Shown: positions 1 to 8,153, counted from the first letter of the stretch. The stretch is DNA of 59,417 nucleotides from Eutrophocola sp963925675 (GCA_963925675.1 CAWUSW010000048.1:1-59417), one strand, 5' to 3'. The notes: generated from the sequence alone by a model not told the origin. Translations and numbers: made by a program.

Positions 1-105
1 GGCGCGAATATTTTCGCCAATTGGGCGATGAATATCAACCACACCGATGCCCTCATGGGAGGTCACAATTTTGCTCATATAAAAAACACTGGACGCATCG
101 AGCAT
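1..105 (-). CDS. partial hypothetical protein cut by window edge
   Basis: An open frame runs off the left edge on the minus strand. The chosen ATG (105-103) follows a GAGG ribosome-binding sequence by five bases, and 35 codons are visible, containing the stretch SHEGIGVVDIHRPIGENIRA. I do not recognise the family. It lies 10 bp downstream of the shortened alpA-like gene in the same direction, so it is probably cargo or a replication/mobilisation gene of the integrated element. A second in-frame ATG at 78 lacks a good ribosome-binding site. It could also be a chance frame, since too little is visible. Confidence 0.35.
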   Translation of the reverse strand, partial: MLDASSVFYMSKIVTSHEGIGVVDIHRPIGENIRA

Positions 106-115
106 GCTGCCTCGA

Positions 116-286
116 TCAGCTACCACTAGCTCTAGCACCAAGCTTTATTGGGGAGGGGAATTTACCTTGAGAGACAAGGTTATGAACATGTGATCGGCAA
201 ATGCCGACTCTTTGATTAACTTCAGGCCATCGCAGTACGCGGTCATTCAGAGGGATGTGAGGATGTTGTTGGTTGGTTGTTGCCAT
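116..286 (-). CDS. AlpA-family regulator, shortened at the C-terminus
   Basis: A 56-residue protein resembling the AlpA/phage excisionase-type helix-turn-helix regulators that control integrase or excision genes of CP4-57-like elements. Family features visible are the DRVLRWPEV start, the helix-turn-helix VGICRSHVHNLVSQGKFP and the following PIKLGARAS strand. The ATG at 286 is preceded by a strong AAGGAGG seven bases upstream, so it is preferred over an ATG at 325. The usual final segment (Gly-Trp then a short helix) is missing. The frame stops at SGS, but adding one base after the TG of the stop would read W-I-E-A, the expected residues, so a one-base deletion is likely. It may be inactive or may work as a short form. 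Confidence 0.6.
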   Translation of the reverse strand: MATTNQQHPHIPLNDRVLRWPEVNQRVGICRSHVHNLVSQGKFPSPIKLGARASGS

Positions 287-350
287 GTCGTGCCTCCTTG
301 GGCTTTTCAAAACATGGCTAGACATTATTCACATATAACTAAAGATAAAA

Positions 351-386
351 ATATGCGTCTCGTACGTAAAATATGTTTCTCGTACG
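351..386. repeat. direct repeat pair upstream of the alpA-like gene
   Basis: Two 16-bp copies of ATATGNNTCTCGTACG (351-366 and 371-386) differ at two positions and are spaced exactly 20 bp apart, about two helical turns. They lie between the stop of the upstream gene (397) and the alpA-like start (286), where a promoter and operator would sit. The core CGTACG is palindromic. I infer a regulator-binding site. No binding protein is proven. Confidence 0.45.
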
Positions 387-396
387 GCATCTATAT

Positions 397-1002
397 TTAT
401 TTTCCCTTTGGGCGGCCTCCTTTTTTTGCATATTCTGGTGCAACTTTCCGCAACCAAGACTTTAATGAAGAGGGCATATCGGGCACTTCTTTTTTGAAAT
501 ATTTTTTGTCTTCATTAGATATAGTTTTATTGCTGTCGATTTGAGTGAAATATGTGCCCCAAACAATTTCGCACATTTCACCTAACCTAATACTTTTGCT
601 TTTATCATTACTCCAGAGTGTTTTTGCAATCAGTTGAATTAAGTTTTTGGTATCTTTCTTTTGTAAATTAATCTTGATTAAGCCACGCATTTGCCGTACT
701 TTTTTTTTCTCAATATTTTCCAGCATAGCGTTATTATAATGTGCGGATTCACCTGTTATAGCTCCATAATTGACGCCTAGCCAAAAAGCCGACTCAGCAT
801 TCTTGGCCGAAGTATTACCTGCGAATTCCTTCTCAAAATTCTTTATATATTTCTGAAATGATACTTTTTGCTCTTCTGTTATCTGCCCTTCCTGACTCAA
901 TTTTTCAATCTCAACAGCTAAAAACAACACTAAAGCGATAGGTAGGTCATCAACATTGGCATTCCCCATGAGTACTGATGCTATGTAATTTTCTTTATCC
1001 AT
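397..1002 (-). CDS. hypothetical protein of the integrated element
   Basis: A 201-residue, lysine- and glutamate-rich soluble protein that I do not recognise. It has no signal peptide or membrane segment. It contains the stretch AFWLGVNYGAITGESAHYNN and ends with a basic tail, GGRPKGK, typical of nucleic-acid-binding or unstructured ends. Its ATG (1002-1000) overlaps the end of the integrase gene by eight bases, so the two are probably co-translated. The next gene downstream is the alpA-like regulator. Base composition is visibly AT-rich, as in mobile DNA. Position suggests a role in element maintenance, but the sequence alone does not show one. Confidence 0.6.
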   Translation of the reverse strand: MDKENYIASVLMGNANVDDLPIALVLFLAVEIEKLSQEGQITEEQKVSFQKYIKNFEKEFAGNTSAKNAESAFWLGVNYGAITGESAHYNNAMLENIEKKKVRQMRGLIKINLQKKDTKNLIQLIAKTLWSNDKSKSIRLGEMCEIVWGTYFTQIDSNKTISNEDKKYFKKEVPDMPSSLKSWLRKVAPEYAKKGGRPKGK

Positions 1003-2260
1003 GAACCACCCCTTCTTTAGCCACGATTTTCAGATGCTTTTTGCTTGCTGAAGTGCTTAGATTGCCAGTAGATGCTTGTTCTATATGGTCAGACCACCAC
1101 TGCATCATTACTCTTCTTTGCCCAAGGTATTCAGCACGATTGTATGCGGCTCTAACGGTGTTGCCGTCAGTGTGGGCAAGTGCGACCTCTATTACATCAG
1201 GATTGAAGGCCTGTTCATTTAAAGTAGTGCTACCAAGGGAACGCAATCCATGAGCCACAAGAATCCCCCTATAACCCATTCTCTTGAGTGCCGTATTTGG
1301 TGTTTGTGAGTTAGCGTGATTCAAGGGCTTTCTGTCAGACGGGAAGACGTATTCTCTATCTCCACATATCGGCTTCATTATTTTGAGTAATTCTAATGAT
1401 TGGCCGGTCAATGGAACTGTATGAGGTTTTTTCTTCTTCATTCTTTCTAAGGGTATATTCCAGACCTTATTGATAAAGTCTATTTCATCCCATCTAGTCC
1501 CGGCGGCTTCAGAGGGTCTGGTCAAGGTATGCATCTGCCATTTAATCAGGCATCGAGTGGTTATTTTAATATTGGCATTAGAAATTGATTTCATTAACTC
1601 TGGCAGTTGCGACGGGGCGAGAGTGGGAAGATGCTTCTTTGGTGGTGAATTAAATTCTTGGGTAAGTTCTGTCAGCGGGTTGGATTCGATAATGTCGTTT
1701 CTAGTGGCATAAGACATAATTTCATTGAGTCTTTGGCAAAGTCGTTTGACTGTTTCTAGTGAGCCTTTTGCCTCAAGCTGTTTGAGAGTGTCCTTTGCGG
1801 TTTTGTTTCTGATTTCATTGATGGGAAGAGAGCCTATATAAGGGAATACATGTATTTCCAAAGAGCGAAGAATGTCTTGGCCATAGTCGGGAGATACCTT
1901 ATTCTTTTTAACGTTAAACCACTCTAATGCCACACTTTCAAAAGTATTCTCAAGCAAGTTTCGTTTTTGTTGGGCTTGTTCTGTCTTGTGGGTGCTTGGG
2001 TCAATATTTTGGGCTAGTAGCTTGTGATAATCGTGTCTGATTGATCTAGCGTCTGAGAGTGAGATTGCTGGATAGCCACCAATAGTGCATACGGCTCTTC
2101 TTTTGGTATATGGGCGGTAGTAATTGAATATCCAAACTTTATAACCGCTGGGCTTAATTCTTAAATAAAGCCCTTGGCCGTCTGCTAGATTGAATTCACT
2201 CTTACTAGCTTTGGATTTCTTGATTTCCGTATCAGTAAGAGGCTTGGTAGTTCTTGGCAT
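995..2260 (-). CDS. site-specific tyrosine integrase (P4/CP4-57 type)
   Basis: This 421-residue recombinase inserts and excises the element at its attachment site. The N-terminal arm-binding domain (DUF4102 type) has the typical start MPRTTKPLTDTEIKK and GQGLYLRIKPSGYKVW. The catalytic domain shows Arg248 (TLTRPSEAAGTRW), the His337-x-x-Arg340 pair (HGLRS), His363 (LAHTDGNTVRAAYNR) and the Tyr373 nucleophile, so it looks intact. The ATG at 2260 is chosen because it matches family starts; an upstream in-frame ATG at 2329 would add 23 atypical residues. It lies 162 bp from the 3' end of ssrA and points away from it, the classic position for integrases that use tmRNA genes as target. Confidence 0.9.
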   Translation of the reverse strand: MPRTTKPLTDTEIKKSKASKSEFNLADGQGLYLRIKPSGYKVWIFNYYRPYTKRRAVCTIGGYPAISLSDARSIRHDYHKLLAQNIDPSTHKTEQAQQKRNLLENTFESVALEWFNVKKNKVSPDYGQDILRSLEIHVFPYIGSLPINEIRNKTAKDTLKQLEAKGSLETVKRLCQRLNEIMSYATRNDIIESNPLTELTQEFNSPPKKHLPTLAPSQLPELMKSISNANIKITTRCLIKWQMHTLTRPSEAAGTRWDEIDFINKVWNIPLERMKKKKPHTVPLTGQSLELLKIMKPICGDREYVFPSDRKPLNHANSQTPNTALKRMGYRGILVAHGLRSLGSTTLNEQAFNPDVIEVALAHTDGNTVRAAYNRAEYLGQRRVMMQWWSDHIEQASTGNLSTSASKKHLKIVAKEGVVHG

Positions 2261-2422
2261 AGTAACATCCAAAAAGGAATATTCTTTCCGTGTTACTAAG
2301 CATGTTACTAAAGATTCTGGATATAGCAATACCTTGCTGGACGTTAATGGTCGGTAAATTAGGGGTAAAGTCAGTATTTTAGGTATGTTCAGTCCATCCT
2401 TGGACTTTGCTGAACAACTATT

Positions 2423-2455
2423 TGGTGGAGGCGGCGGGAGTTGAACCCGCGTCCG
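2423..2455. other. putative attachment-site core in the ssrA 3' end
   Basis: Elements with integrases of this family usually recombine within the conserved 3' end of ssrA and restore it on insertion. The tmRNA 3' end including CCA is intact here and borders the integrase side. The matching copy should lie at the other end of the element, left of this window, so the duplicated core cannot be defined. The position is inferred from integrase location and family knowledge. Confidence 0.45.
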
Positions 2456-2787
2456 TCAGCCCTCTGCCGAGAGATCTACATGCTTAGCCAAATCTATTGA
2501 GTTAGCCCATCACGACCCGACCGGCAGGGTGTTTAGGGCGAGTTTACTAAATTTTAGCACCTTGGCGGTAAACACACTTCCGGCGCGGTCCTGTTCTATA
2601 TGACAATTGCTTCCGGTTTACAGGCATCCCTTGGCAATCGCTAGCCTAACTTAAGGTCTTTAAGCGGCTAGAGCGTACGTATCGTCGTTGGCAACTAAAA
2701 AAGTTGCAGCAATTGTTTTACGAGAGTTACTACCCTCTCGACATGCACCCTGGGTTTTAGTACCGGCGTCGAATCCAAAACACCCCC
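2423..2787 (-). ncRNA. ssrA: tmRNA (10Sa RNA)
   Basis: Transfer-messenger RNA, about 365 nt, which rescues ribosomes stalled on broken mRNA together with SmpB (encoded at 15647-16129). The 5' end GGGGGTG pairs with the 3' CCGCCTCC before ACCA to form the acceptor stem. The 5' domain carries GGATTCGACGCCGG, and the 3' end carries a T-arm with GGTTCAACTCCCGCC. The tag frame (2660-2692) encodes ANDDTYALAA then stop, with GCC as the resume codon. This is close to the E. coli ANDENYALAA tag and ends in the protease-recognised ALAA. The gene is uninterrupted although an integrated element adjoins its 3' end. Confidence 0.97.
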
Positions 2788-2823
2788 AGAAGAAAGGACA
2801 TAGTAACACATCCATGTTCTATT

Positions 2824-2852
2824 ATATGGGGGCTGAATTCCAGATTTGCAAC
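2824..2852 (-). promoter_or_regulatory. possible sigma-32-like promoter of ssrA
   Basis: On the minus strand GTTGCAA, a 14-base spacer and CCCCATAT resemble the heat-shock consensus CTTGAAA-N13to15-CCCCATNT (five of seven and a full match). It would start a transcript about 29 bases before the mature tmRNA 5' end. A sigma-70 -10 candidate (TACTAT) also lies nearer the gene, so this assignment is tentative. Confidence 0.3.
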
Positions 2853-2914
2853 CGGAGGCAAAAAAAAGGAATATTGCTGCCTGCCGTAATAATGAACAGG
2901 TAAAGGGGGATTCC

Positions 2915-4603
2915 ATGACGACAACTGCCATTTTCAAGAAAATTAACAGAAGTTTACTGATAACAACCGTTGGGGCTTGTATAAGTGCCGGAGCTTTTGC
3001 CCAGGATGTGGCGTGGAGACCAAAGCTGGCCAGTCTGTCGGCATCAGATGCCTGCGCGGCACTGAATGGTCTGAAAATTCCTGAATCAGGGATTGGCCTT
3101 GCTACTAGCGGTGCGACTATTTATTCCGCTGAACTGATTCGCAGTAATGCGCGTGATAATGCCAATGGTGAATTCTGTAAGGTCATGGGTAATATTCATC
3201 CTGTGACCTACAACGCACCGGATATTGAATTTGAAGTAAATCTGCCCAGCAACTGGAATGGCAAGTCACTTCAATTGGGTGGTGGTGGTTTTAATGGCAG
3301 GGTAGTGACTGGGCTCGGCCATTATGCCAAGCAACCATCTTCTGAACCAACACCGCTTGCCAGCGGGTATGTCACTCTGGGCAGCGACTCGGGACATAAG
3401 TCACGGTTACCGGGTTTTGATGGCAGCTTCTTTCTCTATGAGGAAGCGCTGCGCAACTACGGACACGAACAGATCAAGAAAACCCATGATGTGGCCATGC
3501 ATCTGACACAGGCTCGCTACGGTACTGCGTCTCAGTACAACTATATTATTGGTGGTTCACAGGGCGGTCATGAAGCCTTTGATGCCGTACAACGTTACCC
3601 GGATGATTATCATGGTGCCGTGGCAGGTTACCCGGCTCACAATGTAGTGATGCTGCATTTGTCTGCCAATCAGTATGCCAGGGCGCTGTTGGCGAATAAT
3701 GGTGACAGCTGGATCAGTCCTGCCAAAATTGAAAACTATGTCGCGGCTGTCTATGAAACCTGTGATGATCTCGATCGTGCAAAAGATGGCATTATCAGTA
3801 ATGTGGCAGCCTGTCTGGAAGCAACTCAGGATTTCAGACTGAGCAGTTCAGATAATCCTGTACGTTGTGATAATGGCGCTGACACCAGTGATCGTTGTTT
3901 GTCCGATGCACAAATTGAAGCGCTGAATGTCCTGGATACGCCATACGATCTTGGTTTCAGTGTGTTTGCAGATGATGAACTTACTTCTATTTTTCCAAAG
4001 TGGACACCTTTTGAAGGGTCTACTTTTATGGATGGCGGTAGCACCAACCTGGGGCGTGAAGGACCGCAGCAAGCTCTGCAATATGGACCGGGTGATGCCA
4101 CGCCACGCTATGCGATTGCCCAGGATCTGACTCTGGACACCATGCATGATTTTGACCCGGCCCAATATGCCGGGCGTATTGGTGAGCTGGTGGAGTTGAT
4201 CAGCGCCAACAGTGCCAACATTGATCGCTTCAAGGAAAACGGCGGCAAGTTAATTTATTTCCATGGTCGGGTGGACGACTTTATTCCGGTCTATTCTTCC
4301 ATCCAGTACTGGGAAAGACTGCAGCAGCGTTATGATGAAGATGCGCTTGCCGATTTTGTGAAGTTTTATACCATTCCGGGCATGGGTCATGTGACCGGGG
4401 TGTTTAATGCTCGCGTTTCTTCTCTCGATGCTCTGGAAGCCTGGGTGGAAAGAGGTCAGGCACCAGAAGAAATGGTCGCCAGTGATGCCAATCAGGCGAC
4501 TGCCGGCCGCACACGCCCTGTCTGTCATTACCCGGAGTGGCCACGTTATAATGGCCGTGGTGATATCAATAGTGCTGACAGTTTTAGTTGTGTGGATCGT
4601 TAA
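2915..4603 (+). CDS. secreted tannase/feruloyl esterase family hydrolase
   Basis: A 562-residue serine esterase of the tannase family (PF07519), which splits ester bonds of galloyl, feruloyl or related aromatic acids outside the cytoplasm. A Sec signal peptide ends near AGAFAQ. The catalytic triad is visible as Ser215 (IIGGSQGGHEAF), Asp454 (GRVDDFIP) and His492 (PGMGHVTG), and the family C-terminus RPVCHYPEWPRYNGRGD is present. The ATG at 2915 has AAAGGGGG just upstream; an earlier in-frame ATG at 2846 would bury the signal peptide. Oddly, the two cysteines that normally flank the Ser and His (the CS-D-HC motif) are Gly and Val. The substrate is unknown; MHETase-like or other ester substrates are possible. 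Confidence 0.85.
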   Translation: MTTTAIFKKINRSLLITTVGACISAGAFAQDVAWRPKLASLSASDACAALNGLKIPESGIGLATSGATIYSAELIRSNARDNANGEFCKVMGNIHPVTYNAPDIEFEVNLPSNWNGKSLQLGGGGFNGRVVTGLGHYAKQPSSEPTPLASGYVTLGSDSGHKSRLPGFDGSFFLYEEALRNYGHEQIKKTHDVAMHLTQARYGTASQYNYIIGGSQGGHEAFDAVQRYPDDYHGAVAGYPAHNVVMLHLSANQYARALLANNGDSWISPAKIENYVAAVYETCDDLDRAKDGIISNVAACLEATQDFRLSSSDNPVRCDNGADTSDRCLSDAQIEALNVLDTPYDLGFSVFADDELTSIFPKWTPFEGSTFMDGGSTNLGREGPQQALQYGPGDATPRYAIAQDLTLDTMHDFDPAQYAGRIGELVELISANSANIDRFKENGGKLIYFHGRVDDFIPVYSSIQYWERLQQRYDEDALADFVKFYTIPGMGHVTGVFNARVSSLDALEAWVERGQAPEEMVASDANQATAGRTRPVCHYPEWPRYNGRGDINSADSFSCVDR

Positions 4604-4617
4604 GCACCGTTATTTAA

Positions 4618-4740
4618 GTAGGTCGGCAAAGGCCTGCAAGGCCGTCTTTCGACAGGGTGAACAATGTCCGCTTTCGAGCCTGATTGGAACTGGTGAGTTG
4701 GTGATACCCTGTCGGATGGCGCTGCGCACATCCGACCTAC
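4618..4740. repeat. REP-like inverted pair (BIME-like element)
   Basis: A 123-bp element is bounded by perfect 9-bp inverted repeats, GTAGGTCGG (4618-4626) and CCGACCTAC (4732-4740). A nested pair lies inside, CGACAGGGT (4650-4658) and ACCCTGTCG (4706-4714), and the right half forms the hairpin GTCGGATG/CATCCGAC (4711-4736). The GTAG head and imperfect palindrome match REP elements moved by REP-associated tyrosine transposases. It sits between convergent genes. Confidence 0.65.
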
Positions 4741-4773
4741 AGTGTAGTGTGAAATAGACATTATTTAGATTTA

Positions 4774-4801
4774 AAAAGCCCGGCACTTGCCGGGTTTTTT
4801 A
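4774..4801. terminator. bidirectional Rho-independent terminator
   Basis: The stem CCCGGC/GCCGGG (4779-4784 with 4789-4794) has loop ACTT, six T after it and five A before it. It can end the esterase transcript rightward and the 4826-5605 gene leftward. Confidence 0.85.
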
Positions 4802-4825
4802 TTGGATGATTGATAATAGTAAGTT

Positions 4826-5605
4826 TTAGTTTCTGATTTCTTCGGGCGGCAGCGTCTGGCCTTCAGCATCGAGGATGTGGCGGTTGTTCTGTGAACAGAT
4901 ATATTCAATCTGTTCCCAGGTACGGTCACGACTGAAGGTGTGGGTCATATGCCAGGGTTGTGCCAAAACTTCTGGATCTTCAAAGGTGTAGTCCAGGTGT
5001 AACTGATCAGGATTTTCCGGGTCAAGGTAGATGCGCTCAGTAACCGTTAGCTGGTCACTATTTTTGATCCCGGCGCGTCCCAGTCGCTGGCCTGGCTGGG
5101 TGCCGATGGTAGTGACAACAAGTGTATCGCCTTCCCAGTGACCGCGAGAATAACCGAAGTAATTGGGATCCAGTTCGTCACGTGAAGGCATGGGACGGCC
5201 ATCGGTAAAAATTCGGCGTACCTGCATCAAGGCTTCCTGAATCACAGTAATTTTGCCAGGTGTGAAAAGAAACTCCAGGCTGTAGGGGAAGTTCATAATG
5301 TAAGGGAAGCCATCGGGCTCACAGTTGTTGGAGGTTTCCGGGACTTCATAATTTGGATCAGCGGCCAGTCTGGCCTCATCCATTTCCCAGCTTGCCTTGG
5401 CTTCGCCAATCAGTACCGGTTCATCACCGCCAACCTGCCTGAAGGCAGGGAACCAGAGGCCGCGAAAGTCCGGTAGTTGGTCCAGTTCAGCATAACTGAC
5501 ATTTTCAGCATTGGCTGGATAAACTACATCGTCCTGAGCGATAGCGGTGGTAGTGCCAAAGATACTGGCAGCGAATAATGAGCAGAGTAAATATGGGGAT
5601 TTCAT
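4826..5605 (-). CDS. secreted protein of unknown function
   Basis: A 259-residue protein with a clear Sec signal peptide (cleavage after TTTAIAQ). The mature part contains the motif GHWEGDTLVVTT, common to a family of exported proteins in Acidobacteria and marine Proteobacteria for which I know no function. It also has LPDFRGLWFPAF near the mature N-terminus and MQVRRIFTDGRPMPSRDE before the GHWEGD motif. Two cysteines (NNCEPDG and EYICSQNN) could form a disulfide. It lies 59 bp downstream of the DUF6152 gene on the same strand, so the two are probably one operon. The shared export signal and neighbours suggest a periplasmic role beside the quinohemoprotein and esterase. Confidence 0.7.
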   Translation of the reverse strand: MKSPYLLCSLFAASIFGTTTAIAQDDVVYPANAENVSYAELDQLPDFRGLWFPAFRQVGGDEPVLIGEAKASWEMDEARLAADPNYEVPETSNNCEPDGFPYIMNFPYSLEFLFTPGKITVIQEALMQVRRIFTDGRPMPSRDELDPNYFGYSRGHWEGDTLVVTTIGTQPGQRLGRAGIKNSDQLTVTERIYLDPENPDQLHLDYTFEDPEVLAQPWHMTHTFSRDRTWEQIEYICSQNNRHILDAEGQTLPPEEIRN

Positions 5606-5664
5606 AATTAAGTTCCAGCTAATTATTTTGATGATTACTTTATCAAAGGTCTTTTATAAGGTAT

Positions 5665-6072
5665 TTAATTTCTTTCCTGACAGGTGCGCTGTGCTGCGCC
5701 AACATCACAGACATAAGTGCCGTCAGCCAGTTGCACCCAAAAGTATCGACCACCCGGGCTGCCATCGGCATAGGGGCTTACTGAAAAAGTGACTTCGTCA
5801 CCAATGCTGAACAAGTCAGGGGAAAATCCACGGCGGGTCAGGTGTACCTTGCTGGTGAATTCAACTCCCCAGCTGACAGCGGTACCGTCATCCTGGGGCA
5901 CATCGACCATAATCCAGACGTGTGGATTGGTCCATTGAACTTCAGAGACATAACCGGTGAATTCGACCTTTGTTGTCTGGTCGAACATGGCAAAAGAATG
6001 GTGAGCAAGTGCGGCCGCGGAAGTGGCTGACAGCAATACGGCACCGGCGAGAATAGTGGTTAAACTTTTCAT
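5665..6072 (-). CDS. DUF6152 family exported protein
   Basis: A 135-residue protein with a Sec signal peptide ending near AAALA and a mature start HHSFAMFD, then WTNPHVWIMVDV. This layout (HHSFA, a TGxVxxxxWxNPH segment, small beta-rich domain) is typical of the DUF6152 family. Function is unknown; His-rich mature starts of this type suggest metal or ligand binding, which is only inference. A pair of cysteines near the end (YVCDVGAAQRTC) could form a disulfide. It is followed by the 259-residue secreted gene and is divergent from the quinohemoprotein gene, with 192 bp between them, presumably holding both promoters. Confidence 0.75.
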   Translation of the reverse strand: MKSLTTILAGAVLLSATSAAALAHHSFAMFDQTTKVEFTGYVSEVQWTNPHVWIMVDVPQDDGTAVSWGVEFTSKVHLTRRGFSPDLFSIGDEVTFSVSPYADGSPGGRYFWVQLADGTYVCDVGAAQRTCQERN

Positions 6073-6264
6073 TTTTTTCCCCTGTAATTTCAGTCTTTAA
6101 TTGGGACTGGGAAATGAAAAAGCAGGATAGCATGAAGCACAAACCCTGCAAAACGTAAAAAGGAAAGATAATAAGGCAAGGCAATGACTCCTGTAGTATA
6201 AAGTTTACATGCTGAATGTAAGTGATGGTTAGTGATTGTCCTTGATAGAGGAGGGGGAAGAGAT

Positions 6265-8106
6265 ATGAAGAAAATCTGTTTTTACTTGTGTGTAGCCTGG
6301 GCTTTGCTTTTCCCTGTTCTTCAGGCTCAAGCTCAGGATGGCAGTGAGCTCTATAGCGCCCGTTGCGCCGCTTGCCATGAAACTCCAACTGCTAATTTAG
6401 ATCGTCCTCCTCCTGCCCGTTCCGTCCTGGAATCGCTGACTACTGATGCGCTATACCGGGCGCTTACTCAGGGCGTTATGCGCATTCAGGCATCAGGGCT
6501 CACTAATGCCCAGATGCAGTCAGTATCGGAATATCTCACCGGCCAGCCGATGGTTCCCCTGGGACTGGAAATGACCAGCAATCTCTGTACAGAGAATCCA
6601 GCGCTGGGTAATCCTGTGTTAAGTCCTTCATGGAATGGCTGGGGCAGTGATCACCGAAATGCCAGAGCTGCACTGGATGCTGGCCTTAGCTCTGAAAATA
6701 TCGACAGGCTGCGACTGAAATGGGTATTTGGTTTACCCGGAGAAGACCAGCCGCGAGCACAGCCGGCAGTAGTGTCAGGCCGTCTCTTTGTCGGCAACAA
6801 GGCAGGGGCCATTTATTCCCTTGATGCCTCCAGTGGCTGCGGCTACTGGACTTATTTGCCGCGTAATGGTGTGCGCAGTGCTCTGTCTGTAGGTCCTATA
6901 AATTTGCCTGGCGGTGGTGATGGTTATGCCGTTTATTTTCAGGATTTGCGCGGTAATGTTTATGCGGTGAATGCACAAAATGGTGAAGAGTTGTGGGTCT
7001 CGCGGGTGGAAAATCATCCGGGTGTGCGCGGGACCGGTTCTGTCACCCTGTTTGAAGGCTTTCTATATGTTCCCTCTGCGGGTGTCGTTGAGGAGACCAA
7101 TTCCTCCGGGCCGGATTACCCTTGCTGTACTTTCCGTGGCAGCATCACCAAGGTGAATGCCAGTACCGGGGAGATAGTCTGGAAAACCTACACAATCGAT
7201 GAGCCCGAGCCGCGCGGCTTGAGTAACACTGGTGTGCAGCTATACGGTCCGTCCGGTGTCGGCATCTGGAATGCACCTACCATCGATCCCGATCGAGGTC
7301 TGCTTTATACCGCTACCGGCAATGCCTATGGCGAACCTGCCCCGGCAACCTCTGATGCCGTCCTGGCCATGGATCTGGACAACGGCGCTATCGTCTGGGT
7401 GAATCAAACAACGCCCAACGATGCTTTTATCGGCGGCTGTAACAACAGTAATAATGGCAATGTCGTTGATAACCCCAATTGCCCACTGGAACTTGGTCCG
7501 GATGTGGACTTTTCTGCTTCCCCCATACTCACCTCGACTGATGATGGCAGAGAGCTGCTGATCATTCCTCAAAAATCCGGCATGGCTCATGCACTTGATC
7601 CGAATAACAATGGTGAACTTGTGTGGCAGTACTACGTAGCGCCTGGCAGTGCCTCCGGAGGCTGGTGGGGAATGTCAGTGGCTGACGGACTTGCCTATGT
7701 CGGTGTTGGTGGTTATGGCAACCCTGAATCAGGTGGCCTTCATTCCATTGATCTGGACAGCGGACTGGGAGTATGGGTCGCCCCCGCTCAGGACTTGTTA
7801 TGTGCACCAGGTCGCGGCTGCCGAGCTACCCAGTCAGCAGCGGTGACTGCCATTCCCGGCGCCGTGTTTTCTGGTTCAGCGGACGGCGGCATGCGGGTTT
7901 ATAGTGCTGAAGACGGAGATGTGTTGTGGACCTTTAACAGTAATGCTCAATTTGAAACGATCAATGGCGTGCCGGCTCAGGGAGGATCCTTTGATGCATC
8001 GGGAGCTGTGATCGTGGATGGCATGGTGTATTTCCTGTCAGGCAATTGCTGCATTGTGGGCCGGCCAGGCAATGCCTTATTTGCCTTTGAATTAGCACCG
8101 CAATAG
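6265..8106 (+). CDS. PQQ-dependent quinohemoprotein dehydrogenase (PVA dehydrogenase-like)
   Basis: A 613-residue periplasmic oxidoreductase. After a signal peptide (cleavage near AQAQ) comes a small c-type haem domain with Cys34-x-x-Cys37-His38 (CAACH). An eight-bladed PQQ propeller follows, with repeats such as GAIYSLDASSG, GNVYAVNAQNGEELW and GGMRVYSAEDGDVLW. Haem domain first and propeller second is the order of polyvinyl-alcohol dehydrogenase, whereas classical alcohol quinohemoproteins carry haem at the C-terminus. It would oxidise an alcohol and pass electrons to the respiratory chain. The ATG at 6265 has a strong GGAGGGGGAAG upstream; the frame extends 11 codons earlier without support. 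Substrate unknown; nearby ester hydrolysis could supply alcohols. Confidence 0.85.
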   Translation: MKKICFYLCVAWALLFPVLQAQAQDGSELYSARCAACHETPTANLDRPPPARSVLESLTTDALYRALTQGVMRIQASGLTNAQMQSVSEYLTGQPMVPLGLEMTSNLCTENPALGNPVLSPSWNGWGSDHRNARAALDAGLSSENIDRLRLKWVFGLPGEDQPRAQPAVVSGRLFVGNKAGAIYSLDASSGCGYWTYLPRNGVRSALSVGPINLPGGGDGYAVYFQDLRGNVYAVNAQNGEELWVSRVENHPGVRGTGSVTLFEGFLYVPSAGVVEETNSSGPDYPCCTFRGSITKVNASTGEIVWKTYTIDEPEPRGLSNTGVQLYGPSGVGIWNAPTIDPDRGLLYTATGNAYGEPAPATSDAVLAMDLDNGAIVWVNQTTPNDAFIGGCNNSNNGNVVDNPNCPLELGPDVDFSASPILTSTDDGRELLIIPQKSGMAHALDPNNNGELVWQYYVAPGSASGGWWGMSVADGLAYVGVGGYGNPESGGLHSIDLDSGLGVWVAPAQDLLCAPGRGCRATQSAAVTAIPGAVFSGSADGGMRVYSAEDGDVLWTFNSNAQFETINGVPAQGGSFDASGAVIVDGMVYFLSGNCCIVGRPGNALFAFELAPQ

Positions 8107-8112
8107 AAAGTT

Positions 8113-8137
8113 TGTAGGAGGGACTTCAGTCCCGAAC
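8113..8137. repeat. REP-like palindrome
   Basis: GTAGGAGGGACTTCAGTCCC starts with a GTAG head and contains the hairpin GGGAC-TTCA-GTCCC. It closely resembles the common REP sequence of pseudomonads and xanthomonads (GTAGGAGCGACTTCAGTCGC). It fills the 47-bp gap between convergent genes and could also act as a weak terminator or RNA stabiliser. Confidence 0.65.
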
Positions 8138-8153
8138 GAAAAGAATATTTAAT

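Noticed and set aside
1041..1712. Plus-strand frames opposite the integrase
   Set aside because: They are antisense shadows of a well-supported integrase with all catalytic residues.
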